The notes below the pieces were generated by a model. It worked only from the letters and a program-made list of their open reading frames with translations. It was not told where the DNA came from and did no database searches. Shown one piece after another: positions 1 to 5,820 of a DNA stretch of 7,126 bases; positions within the stretch are counted from its first letter, which is position 1, and each line of letters starts with the position of its first letter. The stretch is taken from positions 1-7,126 of the forward strand of contig JAITTA010000300.1 of the NCBI GenBank assembly GCA_031287395.1, written 5' to 3'. Origin of the DNA: Dysgonamonadaceae bacterium (GTDB taxonomy: Bacteria; Bacteroidota; Bacteroidia; Bacteroidales; Azobacteroidaceae). The translations under genes were made by a program, and so were the position numbers.

Positions 1-51
1 AAAGATAACGAAATTAAATTGAAAAACAGATAATAAAAATAGATAACGTAT

Positions 52-76
52 GGACCTATTTTATAATAGCCTTTTT
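52..76 (+). terminator. Possible weak intrinsic terminator
   Basis: CTATT (56-60) and AATAG (65-69) form a 5-bp stem around a TTAT loop. GG (52-53) can add two pairs with CC (70-71) across a two-base bulge, and five T's follow at 72-76. The stem is mostly A/T, so it would be weak. It could end an upstream transcript. In DNA this AT-rich it may also be chance. Confidence 0.2.
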
Positions 77-121
77 GAAAAACAAATTTTAGTTGTGGTT
101 GTTATTTAACCTAAAAGGAGA

Positions 122-148
122 ATCAAAAGGATGCGCTAGCCTTTTGAT
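122..148 (+). promoter_or_regulatory. Perfect 9-bp inverted repeat in the leader
   Basis: ATCAAAAGG (122-130) and CCTTTTGAT (140-148) are exact reverse complements around a 9-base loop (131-139). No T-tract follows, so this is not a simple terminator. It may be an RNA hairpin in the leader or a dyad operator. Its 5' arm and loop also contain bases 127-133, which are perfectly complementary to 166-172 in the next hairpin, so the two structures could be alternatives. Confidence 0.45.
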
Positions 149-151
149 ATC

Positions 152-178
152 AAAACGGATGTAAACATCCTTGTTTTT
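152..178 (+). terminator. Terminator-like hairpin with T-tract (candidate attenuator)
   Basis: GGATG (157-161) and CATCC (166-170) form a 5-bp stem with a TAAA loop. The flanking AAAAC (152-156) can pair with GTTTT (173-177) across a TT bulge. The 3' side is a T-rich tract (171-178, seven of eight T), giving the A-tract, stem and T-tract form of an intrinsic terminator that could work in both directions. No coding region ends within 150 bp upstream in this window. It is therefore either the distant terminator of an unseen gene or an attenuator in the leader of the polysaccharide operon. Confidence 0.4.
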
Positions 179-225
179 AGAGATGATGATCATTTTATAT
201 TGCAGGTTGTCATGAAATTGCCATG

Positions 226-257
226 TTTTATGATAAAATGAAATTATCTTATTTTTA
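226..257 (+). promoter_or_regulatory. Weak Bacteroides-like promoter match
   Basis: TTTT (226-229) lies 20 bp before TATTTTTA (250-257). The Bacteroides consensus is TTTG at -33 and TAnnTTTG at -7, so each box has one mismatch. Transcription would start about 25 bases before the first gene and leave out the upstream hairpins. Matches this loose are common in DNA so rich in T, so this is only a candidate. Confidence 0.15.
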
Positions 258-269
258 GACGACTATTAA

Positions 270-291
270 TAAAAAAAATGTAAAAAAAATG
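270..291 (+). repeat. 11-bp perfect tandem duplication at the first start codon
   Basis: The 11-mer TAAAAAAAATG occurs twice back to back (270-280 and 281-291). The second copy supplies the start codon of the export gene (289-291). The first copy supplies an ATG at 278-280 followed at once by TAA (281-283), a start-stop pair two bases out of the gene's frame. The unit contains an A8 run. Confidence 0.9.
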
Positions 292-1107
292 TTAAATAAA
301 TATAAAAATCTGGGACTTGTCATTGTGGTGACAGCAGGCATATTTAGTTCTTGTAGTTCTTATAAAAAGGTTCCTTATCTGGAGCAACCGGAAGCGTTGA
401 GAGAAAGTAATTTTCCGGTTTATATTAAAAATATGACGGTAAAATACCAACCGGAAGATATTCTGAGCATTACTGTCAATTCCAGCAGAGAACCGGCAAT
501 TGCTTCGGCATTTAACTTGCCGGTTCAACCGTCGGCAACGACATACGACGGAACGACGGAAAATTTATCTCAGGGACTCGGACGGCAAACTTATCTGGTA
601 AATTCTGCAGGAGAAATCGATTTTCCCGTATTGGGAACCATCAGGGTGGCGGGAATGAATCGTTCGGAGTTGGAAGCTTATCTTAAGAAAGAACTCAAAC
701 AATACATAAAAGAGGATCCGGTAATCACCATACGTTTGATGAATTATCGGGTATCCGTGTTGGGCGAAGTGACCCGGCCGGGACAATACAGTGTTTCCCG
801 CGATAAAATCAATGTGTTGGAAGCATTATCATTGGCCGGTGATATGACTATTTACGGGAAACGAGACAATGTGACTCTAATGCGTGAAACTCCTGATGGT
901 GAAATAAAAGTGGTGCGGTTGGACCTGAATTCTACCGAAGTTTTGTCTTCTCCGTATTTCTATCTGCAACAAAATGATGTGATCTATGTCGAACCTAATA
1001 AAGCAAAAGCCAAGTCGTCGGATATCGGTACCCAGACAACTGTAATGATATCGATAGGTTCCTTGTTGTTAGGCATCGTTAATTTGGTAATACTTCTTAC
1101 AAAATAA
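289..1107 (+). CDS. Outer-membrane polysaccharide export lipoprotein (OPX, Wza-like)
   Basis: This 272-residue protein is likely the outer-membrane export component that carries the finished polymer out of the periplasm. A short basic start and hydrophobic stretch (residues 8-19) end in a lipobox, FSSC, with Cys22 the probable lipidated residue. A polysaccharide export (PES) domain spans about 50-150, opening with the typical KYQPEDILSITV. One SLBB domain follows (about 153-205, with VLGEVTRPGQY at 157-167), and a terminal strand, NDVIYVEP, lies at 229-236. The last 20 residues (about 251-270) are strongly hydrophobic and could form a membrane helix like the C-terminal one of Wza. At 272 residues and one SLBB domain it is shorter than E. 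coli Wza (about 379) but usual for Bacteroidetes. The start at 289 is chosen because the ATG at 278 stops at once. The kinase gene follows after 15 bp. Confidence 0.93.
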   Translation: MLNKYKNLGLVIVVTAGIFSSCSSYKKVPYLEQPEALRESNFPVYIKNMTVKYQPEDILSITVNSSREPAIASAFNLPVQPSATTYDGTTENLSQGLGRQTYLVNSAGEIDFPVLGTIRVAGMNRSELEAYLKKELKQYIKEDPVITIRLMNYRVSVLGEVTRPGQYSVSRDKINVLEALSLAGDMTIYGKRDNVTLMRETPDGEIKVVRLDLNSTEVLSSPYFYLQQNDVIYVEPNKAKAKSSDIGTQTTVMISIGSLLLGIVNLVILLTK

Positions 1108-1122
1108 ATAAACCGGTCAAAA

Positions 1123-3603
1123 ATGGAAAATAATAAGCAAATGTTCACTTCTCCGAAAGAGGAGAGGGATGTTAGTACCCAATGGTTTATCATCAATATT
1201 CTGATGCATTGGAAATGGATTTTCTTTTCTCTTGCCTTGTGTGTTGCTTTAGGCATTGTCTATTTGAAGTTTACAAAAAAAATTTATAAAATCAATGCGA
1301 GTGTTATCCTGAAAGATGAAAAGAAAGGCGGATTAGGAAACAGCGAATTATCGCTTTTTGAAAGTATGGGACTGTTCAATACCAACAATAATGTTGATAA
1401 CGAAGTGGAAATGCTTAAATCAAGGAATTTGGTGGAGGGAGTCGTTAAGGAACAGAAATTATATATCAATTATTTGATTAATAGTGGATTAGAAAAACAG
1501 GAGATTTATGGGAATAAAAACCCGCATTATCCGGAACTGCCGATCGACGTTTATATGTCACCGGAAAAGGCCGACCGGATTTCCGGGGCAATTGTTCTGA
1601 ATGTCAATCTGATGAAGGATAGTTCAATTTTAGTTGAAGGAGAATATGGAAACGAGAATTTCTCGCAAATATATGCTGCTCTTCCTGCCGTTATGCAGAC
1701 TCCTGTGGGTGAGGTACATTTACAATCGATTGAAAATTTAGCGGGAGAAGAGAATCGTGAAAAAATAAAAGGATATCCCGATAAACCGGGAATTATGGAA
1801 ACTCCTGTAGGAAATGTGCGTCTGACGCCTTCCAAAAATGTAAAACTGAAGGGAAATTACCCGATAAAAATTACGATTAAGAACCCGGTTTCTGTTGCAA
1901 AAGCTTATATCGCTAATTTACAGGTATCACCGGCAAGTAAAACAACCAGCATCGTACGATTATCTCTCCTGGATACTCATCCGGAAAGGGGAGAAGATTT
2001 CCTGAATAAACTGATTGATCTGTATAATCGGGATGCTATCGAAGATAAAAATAAAGCGGCTCTCAATGCTTCCGAATTTATTACCGAACGGTTACGGTAT
2101 ATTAATGAAGATCTGAATATCTCGGAAACGGATATTGAAGCATACAAACGGAATAACCGTCTCACAGATATTGCTTCCGAGTCTAATTTGTTCCTGGTGG
2201 AGGGAAATGACTTCGATAAACAACTTTCCCAGACCCGGATACAATTACAACTGGTTAATTTCCTGCAGGACGAAGTGAAAAAGGTATCTTCCGGTAAAGG
2301 TCTGCTTCCGGGAACGCTCGGTATTTCTGACGAAAGGCTTTCGGATGCCGTGAATAAATACAATACTGCGGTTTCCGAACGTGAACGTTTGCTGAAATAT
2401 TCCAGTATGAATAGTCCTGCCGTAACAACCCTGGATGAAAAAATCATTTCTCTCAGGGAAAATATTTCATCCGGTATCGATGGCGTCGAAGTGGCCTTGC
2501 AAGCCAGAGAAAAGAGTCTCAGTCGTCAGGCCAACCGCTATGACAGCCAGATAAGTAATATTCCTAAACGGGAACGTGAACTGACGGAAAAGAAACGTCA
2601 GCAACAAATCAAGGAGACTTTGTATATGATGTTGTTGCAAAAGAAAGAGGAAGCAACTTTATCTCTCGCAGTAGCAGCTCCCAGTGCAAAGGTTATTGAA
2701 TCTCCATTGGCCGGAGAAACTCCGGTATCTCCAAAACCCAATGTAGTGATGCTGGCTTCTCTTCTGGTCGGGTTGTTTATCCCGATTTCGGTTATTGGTG
2801 TGAAAGATTTGTTTAGTCTCCATGTGGAAACGGAAGAGGATCTCAAACGATTAAGCGATATCCCTCTATTGGTCGGTTTACCTATGGATAAAAGCAAAAA
2901 ACATCTGGTAGTGACACCTCATGCGGCAACTCCCGTAGCAGAAACTTTCCGTTTGCTTCGTTCTAATTTACAATTCTATTTAAACTCTCCGGAAAAGAAA
3001 GTAATCCTGATTACTTCATCTATCAGCGGAGAAGGAAAGACGTTTGTTTCAATTAATTTGGCAATGACCTTTTCCCTGAAATATAAAACTGTTCTGGTGG
3101 GAATGGATATTCGTCGCCCGAAGTTGGACGATTACCTGAATCTTTCCCGTAAATCCGGAGTTGTTGATTATCTGAGCGGTGTAACGGATAATGTTGATGA
3201 AATTATTGTTCCGAGCGGATTGAGTGAGAATTTGGATATTATCCAATCCGGATCGGTACCGCTTAATCCGAATGAGTTGCTGATGGAGCCGACTCTGGAT
3301 CTGTTGTTTGCAGAATTACGAAGACGCTATGATTATATCATTGTCGATACATCCCCAGTAGGAAGTGTTTCCGATACTTTCCTTACCGATAGGGTAACAG
3401 ATGCGACTTTGTTTATCGTACGGAGCGGATTCACTCCGAAAACAGGGGTCTCCCTGATCAACGACATGAATCAGGAACATCGCCTGAAGAAAATGATGCT
3501 GGTACTTAATGGAATATCGGTGAATCTTAATTCCCGTTATGGTTACGGTCGTCGTTACGGATATGGTTACGGATATGGTAGTGCGGGTAATAAGGCTTCA
3601 TGA
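1123..3603 (+). CDS. Polysaccharide chain-length regulator with fused tyrosine kinase (Wzz/Wzc-like)
   Basis: This 826-residue inner-membrane protein probably sets polymer length and contacts the export lipoprotein encoded just upstream. A Wzz-type N-terminus leads into a membrane helix (about 31-49). A large periplasmic part follows with helical, coiled-coil-prone stretches (about 310-345 and 455-510). A GNVR-type segment with LYMMLLQKKEE (500-510) and a proline-rich PVSPKPN (534-540) leads to the second helix (about 541-560). The cytoplasmic kinase has the oligomerisation motif ExxRxxR (E607, R610, R613), Walker A GEGKT (636-640), Walker A' GMDIRRP (660-666) and Walker B IIVDTSP (739-745). 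The tail holds six tyrosines (806, 808, 812, 814, 816, 818) in Tyr-Gly repeats, the probable autophosphorylation cluster. Two things are odd: the first Walker A' Asp is Gly660, and a TPVG-containing periplasmic segment is repeated. No partner phosphatase is in the window. Confidence 0.94.
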   Translation: MENNKQMFTSPKEERDVSTQWFIINILMHWKWIFFSLALCVALGIVYLKFTKKIYKINASVILKDEKKGGLGNSELSLFESMGLFNTNNNVDNEVEMLKSRNLVEGVVKEQKLYINYLINSGLEKQEIYGNKNPHYPELPIDVYMSPEKADRISGAIVLNVNLMKDSSILVEGEYGNENFSQIYAALPAVMQTPVGEVHLQSIENLAGEENREKIKGYPDKPGIMETPVGNVRLTPSKNVKLKGNYPIKITIKNPVSVAKAYIANLQVSPASKTTSIVRLSLLDTHPERGEDFLNKLIDLYNRDAIEDKNKAALNASEFITERLRYINEDLNISETDIEAYKRNNRLTDIASESNLFLVEGNDFDKQLSQTRIQLQLVNFLQDEVKKVSSGKGLLPGTLGISDERLSDAVNKYNTAVSERERLLKYSSMNSPAVTTLDEKIISLRENISSGIDGVEVALQAREKSLSRQANRYDSQISNIPKRERELTEKKRQQQIKETLYMMLLQKKEEATLSLAVAAPSAKVIESPLAGETPVSPKPNVVMLASLLVGLFIPISVIGVKDLFSLHVETEEDLKRLSDIPLLVGLPMDKSKKHLVVTPHAATPVAETFRLLRSNLQFYLNSPEKKVILITSSISGEGKTFVSINLAMTFSLKYKTVLVGMDIRRPKLDDYLNLSRKSGVVDYLSGVTDNVDEIIVPSGLSENLDIIQSGSVPLNPNELLMEPTLDLLFAELRRRYDYIIVDTSPVGSVSDTFLTDRVTDATLFIVRSGFTPKTGVSLINDMNQEHRLKKMMLVLNGISVNLNSRYGYGRRYGYGYGYGSAGNKAS
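1663..1842 (+). repeat. Diverged internal duplication in the kinase periplasmic domain
   Basis: Residues 181-206 (1663-1740) and 215-240 (1765-1842) align without gaps at a 34-residue (102-bp) offset, sharing 10 of 26 positions. Shared residues include Tyr, Pro, Met-x-Thr-Pro-Val-Gly, Val, Leu and Asn. The cores are MQTPVGEVHL (191-200) and METPVGNVRL (225-234). The DNA around the two cores (from 1693 and from 1795) is also similar. The segment lies between the two membrane helices. Confidence 0.55.
3556..3579 (+). repeat. 12-bp tandem repeat encoding the tyrosine tail
   Basis: TACGGATATGGT occurs twice in exact tandem and in frame, encoding Tyr-Gly-Tyr-Gly twice (residues 812-819). A related run just upstream (about 3535-3549) encodes a further Tyr-Gly-Tyr-Gly. 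Gain or loss of one unit would change the tyrosine count by two without breaking the frame. Confidence 0.85.
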
Positions 3604-3662
3604 ACCTCATGAATGATGAATTAAAATTATCAACTTACTCAGCCTGTTCAGGATTGGGATAA
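3600..3662 (+). other. 20-codon ORF of unknown meaning between kinase and glycosyltransferase
   Basis: An ATG at 3600 overlaps the kinase stop as ATGA (3600-3603). It opens a 20-codon frame ending in TAA at 3660-3662, 12 bp before the glycosyltransferase start. A second in-frame ATG lies at 3609. The peptide begins MNLMNDELK and ends in a Ser/Gly-rich stretch with one Cys. It has no membrane segment or signal that I can see. It fills nearly the whole 71-bp gap, as a coupled small ORF might, but a frame this short can easily arise by chance. I do not recognise it. Confidence 0.2.
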
Positions 3663-3674
3663 ATCAAAAAGAGT

Positions 3675-4439
3675 ATGAAAATTTCAATTATAACAGTATC
3701 GTATAACAGCGCGGAAACGATTGGGCAAACAATCGATTCGGTATTGTCACAAAGATTCGGGGATTTTGAATACATCATTGTTGATGGCGCTTCTACAGAT
3801 GGAACTGTAAACATTATCCGTGAAAAAGAGGCTTTATTCTCCGGTAGTTTGTCGTGGATCAGTGAACCTGATCAGGGAATCTACGATGCAATGAATAAAG
3901 GAATTGCCATGGCGCGGGGTGAAATTATCGGTATTTTGAATTCGGACGATTTTTATAAATCTTCACAGGTTCTGAATACTGTAAACAACACCTTTGATAA
4001 AGAAAATTGTGATGCGGTTTACGGTGATATCGAATTCATATCACCGGAAGACCACCGTATGATTCGTTACTGGAAGAGTTCGCCGTATGTTCCCGGAGGG
4101 TTTCTCCATGGATGGCATTTACCGCATCCGTCTTTTTTTGTCAAACAGGCGGTGTATGAAAAATTCGGTGTTTTTGATACCAATTTCGGAATATCCGCCG
4201 ATTTTGAGCTGATGCTCCGGTTGGTTGAAAAACAACAGATTAAAGTGGAATATATTCCGGAAACACTCGTGTTGATGACTTATGGAGGTGAGAGTACCGG
4301 TTCCATCAGAAATATTATCAGAGGGAACCTCAGTGTCTTGAAAGCTTTTAAAAAACATAATTTCAAAGTGAACCCTATTGGTTATTTAACTTCCAGGTTT
4401 GTTGGAAAATTGAAACAATTTAATACTCAAACGGTATGA
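3675..4439 (+). CDS. Family 2 glycosyltransferase (GT-A fold)
   Basis: This 254-residue protein probably adds one sugar from a nucleotide-sugar donor to the lipid-linked repeat unit on the cytoplasmic side of the inner membrane. It opens with the GT2 first strand, ISIITVSYN (3-11), then VDGASTDGT (36-44) for nucleotide binding. EPDQGIYDAMNKG (64-76) follows, then the metal-binding DxD equivalent NSDD (89-92). HPSFF (151-155) and ADFELMLRL (175-183) mark the acceptor and catalytic-base region, with Asp176 or Glu178 the likely base. There is no membrane helix. Length is normal for compact GT2 enzymes, and the start is the first ATG before the conserved strand. Donor and linkage cannot be predicted. 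Its stop overlaps the next start by four bases (ATGA), which suggests translational coupling to the initiating transferase. Confidence 0.92.
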   Translation: MKISIITVSYNSAETIGQTIDSVLSQRFGDFEYIIVDGASTDGTVNIIREKEALFSGSLSWISEPDQGIYDAMNKGIAMARGEIIGILNSDDFYKSSQVLNTVNNTFDKENCDAVYGDIEFISPEDHRMIRYWKSSPYVPGGFLHGWHLPHPSFFVKQAVYEKFGVFDTNFGISADFELMLRLVEKQQIKVEYIPETLVLMTYGGESTGSIRNIIRGNLSVLKAFKKHNFKVNPIGYLTSRFVGKLKQFNTQTV

Positions 4440-5797
4440 AGCGTTTTTTTATAATCATTTTTGATATGCTGATCATTTGCATTTGTATCTTGATGGCGTT
4501 TCTCTTTTTTGGAGGAAATCTAAAGGAAGTGTCTCATCCCGATTCTCAGGTTTTTTTTATAATCTGTGCTGTTGAAGTAGTTTTATTTATCGTATTCTCC
4601 TATATTTTTGGATTGTATGACAACAGTCGGATGCATCTCCCGGAGGTCGTTTATACGGTGATGTTGATATCTGTTTTTATGACTATCGGAACAATGGCTG
4701 CCTGTTATATTATCCGGAACGGCACCGAAACATTTCCTCTTAACGTTTTGTTGTTAAGCATGGTATTCTATGGAATAACTCTTTCCATATGGTATACAAT
4801 CTATTGGAAAATGAGAAAAAAACGCCACGGAATAAAAGAAGTATTAGTGGTGGGAAAGAGTGGGAGAACACTGGCTCTCCATATCGAATATTCGCATCGT
4901 GATTCTTATCATGTGAAATATATTTGTGAAGAAAATGATCCGGATCTGTGGTCGAAAATCCGGGAGGTAGAGATTATTTTTTTGACCTCCAAAGTCTCAG
5001 GGAACATGCGGGATGAAATTTTTCATTATGCTTTCGAATATGGAACAACTGTTTACTTTGTACCGAAATACAGCGATATTGGTGTAATCTATGCTTCATT
5101 CTTAAAAACAGATGATATCCCGACTTACCGGATTTCAAAATTGGATTTTACAATGGAGGAACGTTTTGTTAAACGGGTGTTCGATCTTGTCGTTGCCGGT
5201 CTGGCCATTATCGTATTTTCTCCGGTTTTTTTAATCGTTTCGCTGTTTGAAAAATCAGACGGAGGATCGGTCTTTTATACTCAGGATCGTCTTACTAAAG
5301 GAGGAAGAATATTCAAAGTATATAAATTCAGATCCATGGTTCCCAATGCAGAGCAACTCTCCGGGCCGGTGTTGGCCGATGAGAATGATCCGCGTATCAC
5401 CCGGTTGGGAAAGTTATTAAGAGCTACCCGTATGGATGAACTTCCGCAATTGTTTAATGTTTTCAAAGGAGATATGAGTGTTGTCGGGCCCAGACCGGAA
5501 CGTCCTTTTTTTGCCGATGATTTTTCCCGGGAAATTCCGGAATACCATTATCGCCTGAAAGTGAAAGCCGGATTGACCGGATTAGCTCAGATACAGGGAA
5601 AATACAATACTCATGTAACTCAAAAACTACGATACGACCTGATGTATATCAATCGATACTCTATTTTGAGGGATATTATTATCGTATTGCAAACTGTGAA
5701 GATTTTGTTTATGAAAAGTAGTACGGAAGGCCTGACCAATCTGCAAAAGGATAAATCAGGACACCCTGGAAGTGACGTTGTAGTAAGCATTAAATAA
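4436..5797 (+). CDS. Undecaprenyl-phosphate sugar-1-phosphate transferase (large PGT, WbaP/WcaJ type)
   Basis: This 453-residue enzyme probably starts the repeat unit by moving a hexose-1-phosphate from a nucleotide sugar to undecaprenyl phosphate. Four hydrophobic segments (about 4-25, 39-60, 71-92, 102-124) precede a Rossmann-like region (about 133-235, with VLVVGKSG at 136-143). The catalytic bacterial sugar transferase domain follows (about 244-430). It starts with KRVFD (246-250) and a re-entrant hydrophobic segment containing FSPVF (261-265). It then shows KFRSM (297-301), the probable catalytic Asp-Glu pair D334-E335 in RMDELPQLFNV, GDMSVVGPRPE (345-355) and KAGLTGLAQIQGK (377-389). 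All family motifs look intact and the length fits full-size members. WbaP-type enzymes move galactose-1-P and WcaJ-type glucose-1-P. Which sugar is used here cannot be read from the sequence. It overlaps the glycosyltransferase gene by four bases. Confidence 0.94.
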   Translation: MKRFFIIIFDMLIICICILMAFLFFGGNLKEVSHPDSQVFFIICAVEVVLFIVFSYIFGLYDNSRMHLPEVVYTVMLISVFMTIGTMAACYIIRNGTETFPLNVLLLSMVFYGITLSIWYTIYWKMRKKRHGIKEVLVVGKSGRTLALHIEYSHRDSYHVKYICEENDPDLWSKIREVEIIFLTSKVSGNMRDEIFHYAFEYGTTVYFVPKYSDIGVIYASFLKTDDIPTYRISKLDFTMEERFVKRVFDLVVAGLAIIVFSPVFLIVSLFEKSDGGSVFYTQDRLTKGGRIFKVYKFRSMVPNAEQLSGPVLADENDPRITRLGKLLRATRMDELPQLFNVFKGDMSVVGPRPERPFFADDFSREIPEYHYRLKVKAGLTGLAQIQGKYNTHVTQKLRYDLMYINRYSILRDIIIVLQTVKILFMKSSTEGLTNLQKDKSGHPGSDVVVSIK

Positions 5798-5820
5798 AGT
5801 CATGTAATAGAAAATAAGTT

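Larger units (their letters stand above)
1..288. other. Non-coding AT-rich leader upstream of the export gene
   Basis: All three forward frames hit stops quickly, and I see no protein of recognisable family on either strand. There is no sign of an upxY- or upxZ-like gene, which often opens Bacteroides capsule loci. The stretch holds several inverted repeats, listed separately, and ends in an A-rich tract before the first start codon, a usual initiation context in Bacteroidetes. An 8-bp word, AGATAACG, occurs at 3-10 and 41-48. A very poor promoter match lies at 74-110 (TTTG, then TATTTAAC after a 25-bp spacer). Whether the segment is the 3' untranslated end of an unseen upstream gene, a 5' leader, or both cannot be decided here. 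Confidence 0.7.

Noticed and set aside
3..48. AGATAACG repeated at 3-10 and 41-48
   Set aside because: Only two 8-bp copies in AT-rich DNA, with no symmetry or placement linking them to a promoter. Chance is adequate.
191..240. CATTTTAT (191-198) complementary to ATAAAATG (233-240), and a nested TCATGAAA/TTTTATGA hairpin (210-233)
   Set aside because: The stems are nearly all A/T, the outer loop is long and the inner stem needs a G-U pair. Such pairings are expected often in this composition.
1..288. tRNA, other structured RNA gene, CRISPR array or insertion-sequence end in the leader
   Set aside because: No cloverleaf, no regularly spaced repeats, and no terminal inverted repeats or transposase remnants were seen.
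1977..2447. A 156-codon reverse-strand open frame inside the kinase gene, and several shorter reverse frames elsewhere
   Set aside because: They lie antisense to genes with clear family motifs, their translations are Ser/Arg-rich without domain signals, and none has its own start context. They are shadows.
4551..4558. T8 run within the sugar-1-phosphate transferase gene (and an A8 run at 1275-1282 in the kinase gene)
   Set aside because: Possible slippage sites in principle, but they encode ordinary hydrophobic or lysine codons, both frames are intact, and runs of eight are not rare in AT-rich genomes.
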